From Chloroflexota bacterium (GTDB taxonomy: Bacteria > Chloroflexota > Anaerolineae > Anaerolineales > Anaerolineaceae): a stretch of DNA of 64,000 nucleotides. A program made the translations under genes and the position numbers. Location: the NCBI GenBank assembly GCA_029561345.1, contig JAKQJC010000001.1, positions 186,001-250,000 of the forward strand, given 5' to 3'. Each line of letters starts with the position of its first letter. The first letter of the stretch is position 1. The notes below the pieces were generated by a model. That model did no database searches and was not told the origin of the DNA. It worked only from the letters and a program-made list of their open reading frames with translations. This document shows positions 1 to 7,900 of the stretch, in pieces.

Positions 1-1
1 T

Positions 2-658
2 GAAGCCGGGATTCAATCCCTGGTGTCTCGCAAACACCTGGTTGTGATTAATCCGATGCCTTCTTTTATTCCAAAATCAGGTATCTCCATTCCTTCTGCT
101 TTCTCGTTAACGCCCCAGGGCGTCAGTGCTTACAACTTGAAATCCAGTGCGCCGGCGATCCCTGTGGGTGACTGGCTGGCAAATTCAGGGCAGCTATGGC
201 TTGAAGAAGTCCCGCTGCTGGCGCACTTTGTGGAAGATGTGCTGCCGCGTTACGGGTACACTTTTGACCGTTATCTGCCTGAAAATGCCGTTCTGGACCA
301 GGATGGAACAGGGCCGCACTTGTTTGTGGCCCATGCGTTGCTTTACCATAACGGGACGCCTGTACAACTTATGTATGCCGGGGATAGGTATGTCAAAGGC
401 GGTATAGATCAATACTTCAATGACTTCATCCAGGCCACAAAAGGTAATATACACTTTGTCTGTTTGTATCCGAGGACAGTCCGGCAGGTCGTCAGCGATC
501 TAAACTTTCGGGCATCCCGAAACCCAACCTCGACTGTTACGCCTCGGATCACAAATTTTGATGACGTGCTGATCTATGAGCAGCGTTTGCGATCTGGCGA
601 AATCAAACCTGATGAAAATTCGATCTGGTTCACGTCTTTACGGAGGGATAAGAAATAA
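2..658 (+). CDS. Hypothetical protein, 5' end outside window
   Basis: I do not recognise this protein. The frame is open from base 2 and reads smoothly into the window edge, so the real start is probably upstream; a GTG at 23 is the first start codon available inside. It has no obvious signal peptide or membrane segment. Its TAA overlaps the ATG of the next gene by one base (TAATG), which implies translational coupling to the replication-relaxation-like gene, so a role in element replication or transfer is a reasonable but unproven guess. Confidence 0.6.
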   Translation, partial: EAGIQSLVSRKHLVVINPMPSFIPKSGISIPSAFSLTPQGVSAYNLKSSAPAIPVGDWLANSGQLWLEEVPLLAHFVEDVLPRYGYTFDRYLPENAVLDQDGTGPHLFVAHALLYHNGTPVQLMYAGDRYVKGGIDQYFNDFIQATKGNIHFVCLYPRTVRQVVSDLNFRASRNPTSTVTPRITNFDDVLIYEQRLRSGEIKPDENSIWFTSLRRDKK

Positions 659-2184
659 TGGCAAAAAAAACCAAATCAACCCAACCGAAACCTCGTTCAA
701 CGCCCCATACTGTTGACAATGATGACATTTTGGAGGTTGTAGGGTTACAGGGTGTGGCAACGGCTTTACAGGTTCAACAATGGTATGGAGCGAAAAAAGA
801 CTCCGGGATTCGGACGCGCATGACTAACATGTGCAGGGGAAACAATCCCCCGTTAACTAATCGCAATCTGCCTCTCCCCTGGAAGAGTCCTTACAATGTA
901 CAGTCAGCTTTTTTGTCAGACATTGGAGCGTCAATCCTGAATGAGCGTCATGGCACATCGATAATTGCACCAAGCCCTACAACCCAAATGAAAAACTTTG
1001 TTCATGGATTGGGGCTGGTTGAAATTGCTATCGCCCTGAAAAATATGGGCATACCATTTGACCTGGAACGGCGGGTGGATATTGACGAAGAAGAGGGCGC
1101 GTTCATTCGACCTGATGTTTTATGCCGTGTAAATGGAACCCGGTATCTGATTGAGTTTGAACAGACCCGCAGCGAGCAGGAATTATCTGAACGCCTGCTT
1201 GGTCGGTTACACCGATGGCAGAAGGCATTTACAAGTCCAGGCATGGAGGATGTTTCGACAGATGTAATCGTTCTTTTCGCCCTAAAGAAGCCAGACGACC
1301 ACACACTTTCAAAGTGGTCCGAAGCCTTATATAAGTTAAGCCAGGATTTGCAGAGATTGCCTGCGTTTTCGGTTTGGGCGATGCCAATCAATGATTTTAT
1401 TAAAACCCCAACATTTGATTTACGCCTTTATATGCCCTTGTATCCATCTGATCATCCTGACGCTGATGGGCTGGCTGCTGAACGCGAAAGTTTCTTTTCT
1501 CGTCAATTAGGTGCTATATTGCCGCCTGAGAAAATTCAATCTGCAATGGAATCAACCTACGCATATTGCCATGAGTATCGCGGCAGGCTGTCTCCGCTGC
1601 AATCGTCGCCAGCAGAGCGCAAGCAATTCTTGGATGCTTGTGATGCGTTTTTCAATATGGCTTACTCCGGGCGTGACTTTGATTACCACAACGGTTCTAT
1701 TCCCTGGATTGGCATTGGTATATTGCGCTATTGGATTGAGCAGCCGGTGTTTGCTGATTTTCGAATCAGACTGATTGACGCCCTCGAAAAATTTAAGTCC
1801 AGCTACGGGCGCGGCCTTAACTCGGCTGCTGATACTTTGGAACGTTTGGTATGGGATACTCTTCTGCGGCAATTTGGGATTGGTCGTGATGGCCCACTGT
1901 CGTTCTATGCCCAGATTGGCACAACCGAAAAAGACAAAGATCGTCGCAGCGGCCTGGTCCCTGTATTCACTATCTCGGCTCCCTGGATCGGCGTCCGTGA
2001 AAACCAAGAACAAGCAGATGCTACAATCCAATCACTAACCTGGTTTGTAACGATGCTTATGGATTATTCCGTTGAGCTTGGCTTGACAAAAGACAATAAG
2101 AAAGCGCAATCATCTGTTGTACTGGATAGTCGAAGGCAGAAGTCTGCCGCTAATTCTGATGCCCAGCTATCAGATGATGACTGA
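658..2184 (+). CDS. Replication-relaxation-like winged-helix protein
   Basis: A 508-residue protein with the layout of the plasmid replication-relaxation family (Replic_Relax, known from Bacillus plasmids such as pXO1). The N-terminal third (about residues 20-105) looks like a winged helix. A conserved HGLGLVEIAIAL-type helix follows at 116-127. A nuclease-like fold then carries RPD at 151-153 and IEFE at 165-168, the acidic pair typical of that family. The C-terminal half (from about 280) is unassigned and ends in an acidic tail. It starts on an ATG overlapping the previous stop and is preceded by a GGAGGG site. The iteron-like repeats begin 12 bp after its stop, which supports a role in replication initiation. 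Family assignment is from motif memory, not a search. Confidence 0.55.
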   Translation: MAKKTKSTQPKPRSTPHTVDNDDILEVVGLQGVATALQVQQWYGAKKDSGIRTRMTNMCRGNNPPLTNRNLPLPWKSPYNVQSAFLSDIGASILNERHGTSIIAPSPTTQMKNFVHGLGLVEIAIALKNMGIPFDLERRVDIDEEEGAFIRPDVLCRVNGTRYLIEFEQTRSEQELSERLLGRLHRWQKAFTSPGMEDVSTDVIVLFALKKPDDHTLSKWSEALYKLSQDLQRLPAFSVWAMPINDFIKTPTFDLRLYMPLYPSDHPDADGLAAERESFFSRQLGAILPPEKIQSAMESTYAYCHEYRGRLSPLQSSPAERKQFLDACDAFFNMAYSGRDFDYHNGSIPWIGIGILRYWIEQPVFADFRIRLIDALEKFKSSYGRGLNSAADTLERLVWDTLLRQFGIGRDGPLSFYAQIGTTEKDKDRRSGLVPVFTISAPWIGVRENQEQADATIQSLTWFVTMLMDYSVELGLTKDNKKAQSSVVLDSRRQKSAANSDAQLSDDD

Positions 2185-2709
2185 AAACGCCTTAAAAGTG
2201 TACTAATTTCAGTGGTTCTCGCAACGGTAGTGTACCAATAAACACAAGATTCCCCCCAAGAAATGAGGCCGGCGCGGAGATCGAAATCCGCAAGTGTACC
2301 AATTTTTGGGGGTTATTTTTTGCAAGTGTACCAATCCGTTCGATTTTTGGGGGTGGAAAAGGTCAAAAGCAGGGTCTAAAAGGCCATTTTAGGGCTTAAA
2401 AAGGCCCTGCGAAGGTGAAGTTAATACTTAGGACTCAAGTCTCTGTTTTTCGCGCTGCTCCCGCGCACTACTACCCGAAAGAAAACCTGTATCCCAGTCT
2501 GCTTGCAGCCATGTACTTGCAAGCTGTAAGCGGGTAAGAACATGAATACAGTTTGGTTGCAGCGAATGCTTGCTGGCCTCCCGCAGATAGCAAACCGAGA
2601 ACGGAGCGGCGGGCAAGCGTGTGGGCGGGTGCGCAGGCGGGTGTGGGAGCGGCGCACGGCTGCCTGTGAGCGGGAAGGTGAAAACAGGGCTGCCTGGGTG
2701 CGGCAGGGC
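2185..2709. other. Gene-free origin-like region
   Basis: About 525 bp without a convincing gene. The first 150 bp hold the iterons. Bases 2360-2412 hold AAAAGGCC and TTTAGGGC blocks that could pair. The remainder (2420-2700) is GC-rich with no ribosome binding site; reading frames there on either strand have biased, shadow-like composition and no start signals. Confidence 0.5.
2196..2335 (+). repeat. Iteron-like direct repeats, candidate replication origin
   Basis: Four direct copies of (A/T)AGTGTAC(C/T)AAT begin at 2196, 2228, 2292 and 2324. Offsets are 32, 64 and 32 bp, so all lie on one 32-bp lattice (about three helical turns) with the middle slot at 2260 empty. Two of them are followed by an ATTTTTGGGGG-type block. 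Position just downstream of a replication-relaxation-like gene, regular phasing and conserved sequence are what is expected of plasmid iterons. Operator sites for a repressor are the alternative. Confidence 0.6.
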
Positions 2710-2738
2710 TTGACATGGTGTGTAATATGATGTAATAT
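2710..2738 (+). promoter_or_regulatory. Sigma-70-type promoter, TTGACA-17-TAATAT
   Basis: A perfect TTGACA at 2710-2715 and TAATAT at 2733-2738 are separated by 17 bp. The expected transcription start (2745-2746) coincides with the ATG at 2746, so the first transcript would be leaderless or nearly so. The promoter is overlaid by 10-bp repeats that could be operators. Confidence 0.7.
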
Positions 2739-2750
2739 AGTGTATATGAG
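2721..2750 (+). repeat. Tandem 10-bp TGTAATAT operator-like repeats
   Basis: TGTAATATGA, TGTAATATAG and TGTATATGAG stand head to tail, placing TGTA at 2721, 2731 and 2741, exactly one helical turn apart and across the -10 element. The same word in the opposite orientation recurs at 7611-7640. Ribbon-helix-helix repressors typically bind such short tandem repeats, and one is encoded at 4297. Confidence 0.5.
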
Positions 2751-3027
2751 AACGAAATCTGGTTACAAAAGCAAAAGCGTGAAAGCGGAAGCGGCTGCCG
2801 GCGAGCGGTGGGCAGTCTGCGCGGCTTGCGGCGATCTGAACGAACTGGGCGCTGCGTTCTGGGAAGCGGTAGGGCTGGCCGGGTGCGAGGAAGCGCCAGT
2901 GCGGTGCGGTTCGTGTGGAGCGGTTTATACGCTGAAGATTGCTGGAACGCCGGAAGCTGAAGCGGAGCCGGCAAGCTGGCTGGCTGGTGAGAACCTTAAC
3001 ATCGAGAATCAGGAATGGGATGACTGA
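2746..3027 (+). CDS. Small zinc-ribbon protein
   Basis: A 93-residue protein with two CxxC knuckles (CAAC near residue 26 and CGSC near residue 55), which together would bind one zinc in a ribbon fold. Function unknown; such proteins on plasmids are often transcription or DNA-handling accessories. The ATG at 2746 was preferred over the GTG at 2740 because the promoter -10 ends at 2738. The next gene overlaps its end (ATGACTGA), so the two are coupled. Confidence 0.6.
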   Translation: MRTKSGYKSKSVKAEAAAGERWAVCAACGDLNELGAAFWEAVGLAGCEEAPVRCGSCGAVYTLKIAGTPEAEAEPASWLAGENLNIENQEWDD

Positions 3028-3457
3028 AAGGGACTTGCTGCTGCGGATTGCGAAGCTAAAAGGCTACCGGTGGTACGACAACGGTCGGCGGCCCATCGCG
3101 CTTGAAACATACCTGGGATATCCGGTATACTGGGATAGCCTGGGAGCGCGGCCCGAACCCTCGGAATACTGCGACCTGAAACGGCTGCCGGCGTGGACGA
3201 GAGAAGAGAGTGCAGCATGGAGCCTGGTGGAAGACATGCGCCGGGCGGGAATCGTCTGCGAAGTATTGGCAATCCCCGAAAAGAAAAAATCAAAAAACGG
3301 AGCCTACGAGATCAAGCTGTACAACGCTGATCTGTTTATCCACGAAGTGGGAGAAACGGCTCCCCTGGCGATCTGCCTGGGCTGGCTGGCCTGGCAGGAA
3401 CGTGTTTGGCACGAAACCGGGGTAAAACCTGGTGAGCAAATCGAGATCATTGAGTGA
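3020..3457 (+). CDS. Phage ABA-sandwich-type protein (NinX/DUF2591-like)
   Basis: A 145-residue protein. A central W-S-LVEDM helix, a short beta region and the C-terminal APLAICLGWLAW motif match the small phage ABA sandwich family found in many phages and mobile elements; biochemical function is not known. The ATG at 3020 overlaps the upstream stop and has an AGGA site at 3011. Confidence 0.55.
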   Translation: MTERDLLLRIAKLKGYRWYDNGRRPIALETYLGYPVYWDSLGARPEPSEYCDLKRLPAWTREESAAWSLVEDMRRAGIVCEVLAIPEKKKSKNGAYEIKLYNADLFIHEVGETAPLAICLGWLAWQERVWHETGVKPGEQIEIIE

Positions 3458-3486
3458 GCTAAAAGAGAGGAAGGAGAAATAAAAAA

Positions 3487-3858
3487 ATGGATGAGTTTAT
3501 AGGAGCGATGTGCATGGTAATTTTGATTATCGCGTTTGTAGCGGTGCTTGTGGTAATAGTCGGCATGACGGTGTTGTTTATCCAGATTACGGGCATCTTT
3601 TCCAAGCCCGCCCGCAAGAAAAGTCTGCGAAGCCTGTTCGTTCCTGGCGCTGGCGGTGACATGAGCCAGGTCTGGGCGGAGCAGCGCCGGCAGGCGTTGG
3701 CGCAGGATCAGCAGTTCCAGCAGGAAGTATCGTATCGCGGCCTGCATTTTATAACGGGCAGCGACGGCACAGGCAGCGAGGGCAATAGCGGCCCTGGCTT
3801 TAGCGGTCCCGACATGGGCGGCGGATTCGGTGGCGGTGGCTTCGACCAGGGGTTTTAG
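3487..3858 (+). CDS. One-TM protein with glycine-rich tail
   Basis: A 123-residue protein. Residues 5-38 form a strong hydrophobic segment (about two helix lengths, probably one long or two tight TM helices), followed by a basic stretch, a Gln-rich central part and a C-terminal tail from about residue 95 dominated by Gly with Phe and Asp. No family recognised. It has an AAGGAG site and sits between two phage-type genes. Confidence 0.6.
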   Translation: MDEFIGAMCMVILIIAFVAVLVVIVGMTVLFIQITGIFSKPARKKSLRSLFVPGAGGDMSQVWAEQRRQALAQDQQFQQEVSYRGLHFITGSDGTGSEGNSGPGFSGPDMGGGFGGGGFDQGF

Positions 3859-3883
3859 CCCTGAGAGCAGGATTGGATTAGGA

Positions 3884-4231
3884 ATGACCTGTGTCGAACC
3901 CCAAACGGAAACAAGCATTGTGAGCGCGATCAAGGAATACCTGGAAATGGTTGGCTGCATTGCCGTGCGGATCAACGCGGGTGCGATTGTGGTTCCGGGA
4001 GAGGGCAAAAGCCGCCGGCTGTATCGGGGTGCGCCGGCAGGCACCTCGGACATCCTGGGTTGTTTGCCGGGGGGCCGTTTTTTCGCCCTGGAAGCCAAGC
4101 GACCTGGTATGAAGCCCACGGAGAAGCAGCGTGCCTTTCTGGAATCAGTGCGGGCAACCGGCGGGATTGCCGGCGTCGCGTGTTCGGTGGAGGAAGCAGC
4201 AGAAGTATTGGGACTGCCGGGTGTGCAATAA
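3884..4231 (+). CDS. VRR-NUC domain nuclease
   Basis: A 115-residue protein that is essentially a stand-alone VRR-NUC domain, a PD-(D/E)xK nuclease fold common in phages and plasmids. It has the opening E-T-SIVSAIKEYL helix, R-I-N-A-G, GTSDILGCLPGGRFFALEAK (G-[ST]-x-D...E-x-K, the catalytic D, E and K) and a closing GGIAGVACSVEEA strand-helix. It likely acts on branched or abnormal DNA ends during replication of the element. The ATG at 3884 gives the exact family start; upstream in-frame sequence overlaps the preceding gene. Confidence 0.75.
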   Translation: MTCVEPQTETSIVSAIKEYLEMVGCIAVRINAGAIVVPGEGKSRRLYRGAPAGTSDILGCLPGGRFFALEAKRPGMKPTEKQRAFLESVRATGGIAGVACSVEEAAEVLGLPGVQ

Positions 4232-4245
4232 GGCGACATGGGACG

Positions 4246-4251
4246 TATAAT
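4246..4251 (+). promoter_or_regulatory. -10 element upstream of RHH regulator
   Basis: TATAAT with only a poor -35 (GTGCAA, 17 bp upstream). It runs directly into TTACACTATG, a copy of the TGTAATATAG operator word on the other strand, which suggests autoregulation by the RHH protein encoded 45 bp downstream. Confidence 0.45.
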
Positions 4252-4296
4252 TACACTATGTTGCACCATACCCAACCGTGATCAGGAGAAAAGAAA

Positions 4297-4527
4297 ATGG
4301 CAAAGAAACATCGGACACAAATCTTGTTGGAAGAGGAGCAGTATCAACTGCTATCCAGGATTGCAGAACTGGAAGGCCGGAGCATGTCAGATATAGCCCG
4401 GCGGGTGATGGATGCCGGCTTTGCGGTCCTGCGGGACGACCTTGAATCGGCTGTGAAGCGCGTAAGGGTCCTCAACGAAGGCCGCGCCGCGTACAACACG
4501 GGCAGCGAGGGCAAGGAACAATCGTAA
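4297..4527 (+). CDS. Ribbon-helix-helix (CopG/Arc-type) DNA-binding protein
   Basis: A 76-residue protein. Residues 5-12 (HRTQILLE) form the basic beta strand that enters the major groove, followed by two helices with the RSMSDIARRVMDAG turn typical of CopG/Arc repressors and antitoxins. No toxin partner lies next to it, so it is more likely a copy-number or operon repressor. It precedes the RecD2 gene by 14 bp. It is my candidate for the factor that binds the 10-bp TGTAATAT repeats at 2721 and 7611. Confidence 0.7.
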   Translation: MAKKHRTQILLEEEQYQLLSRIAELEGRSMSDIARRVMDAGFAVLRDDLESAVKRVRVLNEGRAAYNTGSEGKEQS

Positions 4528-4541
4528 GGAACAAGTAAAAA

Positions 4542-6797
4542 ATGACAGAGATCAAACTGGTTGGTCGGGTCGGAAAAATAATCTATCGCAATCCCGCAAA
4601 CGACTTTGCGGTGATCGTGCTGGATTTAAGCGAGCCAACCAGCAACCCGGAAACAGGCATCCTGCAAAATTCGGTCAAAGTCCAGGGCATCTTCCCGACG
4701 CTGGCCGAAGGGCTGGACCTGGAAGTAACGGGTGAATATGGCGTTACCAAGTATGGCCGGCAGTTCAAGGCAGAAACCATTACCCAGATCATGCCGGCTG
4801 ACCTGGCAGGGATTGAACGGTATCTGGCATCGGGCCTGGTGGACGGCATCGGCCCGACCCTGGCGAAAGCGATTGTCGAGATGTTTGGCGAAGAAACGCT
4901 GGATGTACTGGATAATGCCCCTGAACGGCTGAAGGAAGTACACGGCATTGGGGAAGTAAAGTCTGCGCTGATTGCCGCCTCGTGGCAGGAGCAGCAGCAC
5001 GTCCAGGAAATCGTGGGGATGCTGTCGTGCATTGAAATCTCCCTGAACACGGCCCAAAAGATACTGAAAAAGTACGGCGCAGCCGGAGCGGTGGAAATCG
5101 TGCGGACGAACCCGTACCAGCTTGCGTATGACATTGAGGGTATCGGGTTCAAGAAGGCCGATGCCCTGGCCCGGAAAATGGGCCTGGCGTATGATGATCC
5201 CAATCGCTTGCAGGCGGCGGTATTGTTCGCCCTGACCGAAGCTGCCGAGAAAGAAGGGCATGTGTACCTGCCCAAAGGGGGCCTGATTGAGCGGGTGCTT
5301 GAACTGACCGGGCTGGAAGCTGAAATGGAAACCGGGCAGAAACACCTGGTGGAATCCGCTATTGTTGCCCTCCAAAAAGAAGATCATCAGGGCAAACGGG
5401 CGGTACAGGTAACGGCAGACCGGGTGGATGAGGTTGAAGTCATCTACCTGCGGTGGTTGTGGCGGGCCGAGAAAGGTGTTGTGGATCACCTGGTGCGGCT
5501 GCTGACTGAATCCACCTGGACGGTGAACCTGCCGGCATACGATACAGAGGCAGATACCGAACTGGGCGAACTGAATGATGATCAGCGGGAAGCGATCAGC
5601 ACCGCCCTGAGCGAACCTGTCAGCATCCTGACCGGCGGCCCAGGGACGGGTAAAAGTTTTACCATGAAAGCCCTGATCGGTGCGCTGGAAGAGAGCGAGA
5701 CAACGTATGTCCTGTGCGCCCCCACCGGGCGGGCAGCGAAGCGGCTGGCCGAATCCACTGGCCGGGGAGCGAAAACGATCCACCGGACGATTGGCTACGT
5801 TCCCGGCGAGGCCGACGAAGACGATGGATTTGATGAGTACCCGGACGACCGGGAAAAGCGCGAGATAGATACTGCGGAATTCGTAATTGTGGACGAAGCC
5901 TCGATGGTGGACATCAGCCTGGCGAATCGGTTATTGAAAGCGATCCCGAATGGCGCACACCTGCTGCTGGTGGGCGACGTGGATCAACTGCCGCCGGTGG
6001 GTGCCGGAAACTTCCTACGGGATGCCATCGATTCGGGAGTAATCCCGGTCACACGCCTGACCCAGATATACCGGCAGGCCGCCGGCTCAAATATCATCGT
6101 CAATGCCCATGCGGTCAACCAGGGCCGAACACCAACGGCGGTGAACGGTGATTATTTTGTCTTGAAAGCCGAAAACGGTGAGGAAGCAGCAGCGCAGGTC
6201 GTGGATCTGGTCGTCAAAAGACTGCCGGCCTACGGGTTGAAACCGTCCGAGGTGCAGGTCCTAAGCCCGATGCACCGGGGGCCGGCAGGCGTGAAGGCAC
6301 TGAATGAAGCCCTGCAAGCAGCGTTGAACCCTGCAAACCTGTTCAAGCCGGAAATGTGGTTGGGCGGCAGGTTGTTTCGGGTGGGTGATCGGGTCATGCA
6401 GATCAAGAACGACTATGACCGGGGCGTATTCAACGGCGACGTGGGCCAGATTGTGGACATCAACTTGGCCGGCAAGGAATTGATTGTGGACGTGGAAGGG
6501 AAGGGGATCGTGTATCCCTTTCAGGAAGTGGACAACCTGGTGCTGGCGTATGCGAGTACGGTGCATAAAGCGCAGGGGAGCGAGTATCCCTGTGTGGTGA
6601 TGATCATGCTGACCGAGCAGTATGTCATGTTGCAGCGGAATCTGCTGTACACCGGGATCACGAGAGCGAAGCGGTTGTTTGTGATGCTCAGCACCGAAAA
6701 AGCGGTGCAGCTGGCGGTACGGAACAACAAGGTTGCAAAGCGGTACACCGGACTGGCGGTGAAACTGGCCGGCGAGATTGAAATGGAGCCGGCGTAG
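4542..6797 (+). CDS. recD2: RecD2-type SF1B DNA helicase
   Basis: A 751-residue protein, the normal length for RecD2. The N-terminal OB-like region (residues 1-90) is followed by helix-hairpin-helix repeats (about 97-150, GIGPTLAKAI and VHGIGEVK), the helicase Walker A GGPGTGKS near residue 366, Walker B VIVDEASMVD near 450, and the C-terminal UvrD-like STVHKAQGSEYP motif near 672-685. RecD2 unwinds DNA 5' to 3' and works in recombination and repair without RecBC. On a mobile element it probably supports replication or transfer. It is co-transcribed with the RHH gene. Confidence 0.9.
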   Translation: MTEIKLVGRVGKIIYRNPANDFAVIVLDLSEPTSNPETGILQNSVKVQGIFPTLAEGLDLEVTGEYGVTKYGRQFKAETITQIMPADLAGIERYLASGLVDGIGPTLAKAIVEMFGEETLDVLDNAPERLKEVHGIGEVKSALIAASWQEQQHVQEIVGMLSCIEISLNTAQKILKKYGAAGAVEIVRTNPYQLAYDIEGIGFKKADALARKMGLAYDDPNRLQAAVLFALTEAAEKEGHVYLPKGGLIERVLELTGLEAEMETGQKHLVESAIVALQKEDHQGKRAVQVTADRVDEVEVIYLRWLWRAEKGVVDHLVRLLTESTWTVNLPAYDTEADTELGELNDDQREAISTALSEPVSILTGGPGTGKSFTMKALIGALEESETTYVLCAPTGRAAKRLAESTGRGAKTIHRTIGYVPGEADEDDGFDEYPDDREKREIDTAEFVIVDEASMVDISLANRLLKAIPNGAHLLLVGDVDQLPPVGAGNFLRDAIDSGVIPVTRLTQIYRQAAGSNIIVNAHAVNQGRTPTAVNGDYFVLKAENGEEAAAQVVDLVVKRLPAYGLKPSEVQVLSPMHRGPAGVKALNEALQAALNPANLFKPEMWLGGRLFRVGDRVMQIKNDYDRGVFNGDVGQIVDINLAGKELIVDVEGKGIVYPFQEVDNLVLAYASTVHKAQGSEYPCVVMIMLTEQYVMLQRNLLYTGITRAKRLFVMLSTEKAVQLAVRNNKVAKRYTGLAVKLAGEIEMEPA

Positions 6798-6913
6798 GGC
6801 AGGCAAAGCGGGCAAGTGCAGAAGCCAGGAGACGTTTTCTACGTTTCTACACTTCTACACTTCTCCGGTTTGGTAGAAGGCAAAAGTAAAAACAGAAGGA
6901 GACAGAACGTAAC

Positions 6914-7513
6914 ATGACAACGACGGAAATGAATAATGCGAAAACAACAACAGGGAAGCTGACCTTTGGCCGGGCGGTCAAAGCGGTGCTGCTGTTCCCG
7001 TTCAAGGTACTGGCCTTTGCGCTCAAAGTAGCACTGGTACTGGTACTGGCCGGCGTGGTAACGACTGTGGGCTACGGCGTATATCGGAGCGGGCAGCCGA
7101 TGGTGGTTCCCGAAGCCCAGGGGATGACCTATCGGGAGTTCTTGAAAGAGCGGATGGATGCGATGAAAGCGTTGGATGATGCTCGCATTGAAAATGGCGC
7201 AGAACGACGAGTTTGCTATGCAACTGATGTTTTTTTCACGCTCCCAAGCGTATACTTCCTGCTGTCTCCCCAGGTAACGCTGGCGGCATTGTACCCTGAC
7301 TCAAACTTTGCCCGAATGGTGGAGGGCGGCGATGGTTATTTTTACCGGAATGTCCCAACCTCCCGTGAACCGAAGTGGCGCAATGTGCTGCCGCTGTACT
7401 GGGAAGCCGTTGAACGGCAGTCCTGGACATTTCTGGTGATCAGTGGCGCTTACTCAAAAGTCTGCCCTGCGCCCCCGGTGACATATCCAGAGACCATCTC
7501 CACCACCCCGTAA
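6914..7513 (+). CDS. One-TM protein, unknown
   Basis: A 199-residue protein. A hydrophilic N-terminus is followed by one strong TM segment (about residues 24-58, with a basic FKVLAFALK start) and a soluble domain probably outside the membrane with two cysteines (about 99 and 190). No family recognised. It is followed by a rho-independent terminator, closing this transcription unit. Confidence 0.6.
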   Translation: MTTTEMNNAKTTTGKLTFGRAVKAVLLFPFKVLAFALKVALVLVLAGVVTTVGYGVYRSGQPMVVPEAQGMTYREFLKERMDAMKALDDARIENGAERRVCYATDVFFTLPSVYFLLSPQVTLAALYPDSNFARMVEGGDGYFYRNVPTSREPKWRNVLPLYWEAVERQSWTFLVISGAYSKVCPAPPVTYPETISTTP

Positions 7514-7537
7514 CTGCAAATCTCCTTCTGTCACAGG

Positions 7538-7561
7538 AGCCGGTTGAAAAACCGGCTTTTG
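7538..7561 (+). terminator. Rho-independent terminator
   Basis: AGCCGGTT, loop GAAA, AACCGGCT, then TTTT: a perfect 8-bp stem with a GNRA tetraloop and U tract, 25 bp after the preceding stop. Confidence 0.85.
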
Positions 7562-7585
7562 TGTTTTAAAGACACAAACAGGTAC

Positions 7586-7613
7586 TTGTAATTATTGCGG
7601 AAGTGTGTATAAT
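7586..7613 (+). promoter_or_regulatory. Promoter TTGTAA-16-TATAAT
   Basis: TTGTAA at 7586-7591 and TATAAT at 7608-7613. It reads into the 10-bp repeats and the 33-codon leader reading frame, then the terminator of leader L1. Confidence 0.6.
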
Positions 7614-7640
7614 AACACTATATTACACACTATTACACAT
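7611..7640 (-). repeat. Tandem 10-bp TATTACACA operator-like repeats
   Basis: AATAACACTA, TATTACACAC and TATTACACAT stand head to tail. Their reverse complement carries the TGTAATATAGTGT word seen at 2731-2743. They overlap the start region of the promoter at 7586. Confidence 0.5.
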
Positions 7641-7663
7641 CATTCGAAAGGAGGCGCACCACC

Positions 7664-7765
7664 ATGCCAAACAAATTATGCTATAATAAAAATGCAAGTA
7701 CAACTGAAAAAAGCCGTTTCAATTTTGCACCCGGCGGCACGCAATTGCCGGAGCGCAGTCAATAG
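7664..7765 (+). CDS. Putative 33-residue leader peptide
   Basis: A short frame starting ATG at 7664 behind an excellent AAAGGAGG site (7647-7654) and ending TAG at 7763-7765, one base before the terminator stem of L1 begins. Translation to this stop would place a ribosome on the terminator, the geometry of a transcription-attenuation leader. The peptide has no obvious run of one amino acid. It also overlaps the second promoter (7679), so it may only be made from the upstream promoter. Confidence 0.4.
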   Translation: MPNKLCYNKNASTTEKSRFNFAPGGTQLPERSQ

Positions 7766-7817
7766 GCCAAATAAACAGTCCTCACAGGTTTAAGGTGAGG
7801 CGTTTATTTGGCTTTTT
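7679..7817 (+). promoter_or_regulatory. Leader L1: extended -10 promoter, structured leader, terminator
   Basis: TGCTATAAT (extended -10) at 7679-7687, then ACAACTGAAAA at 7700, a GC hairpin around 7730-7750, and a terminator at 7766-7817 (GCCAAATAAAC stem with an inner CCTCAC/GTGAGG stem, then TTTTT). It ends 84 bp before the next gene. It shares its order and its conserved 5' word with L2-L5. Confidence 0.6.
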
Positions 7818-7900
7818 GTTTTAACCCCCAAAATGGGGCATCGTCATCCGAAACACATTCAAAACCAATTTTAGACCATGAAAAGGAGAAAAAATAAATC

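Noticed and set aside
2421..2730. Small frames between the iterons and the promoter
   Set aside because: No ribosome sites; composition is biased and the region fits an origin flank.
3304..4275. Long minus-strand frame opposite 3.3-4.3 kb
   Set aside because: It is antisense to four well-supported genes and shows shadow composition.
4626..5783. Long minus-strand frame opposite recD2
   Set aside because: Antisense to a well-conserved helicase; no start signals.
7679..7817. A cyclic-di-GMP or other known riboswitch
   Set aside because: The GEMM core words and other consensus parts I know are absent.
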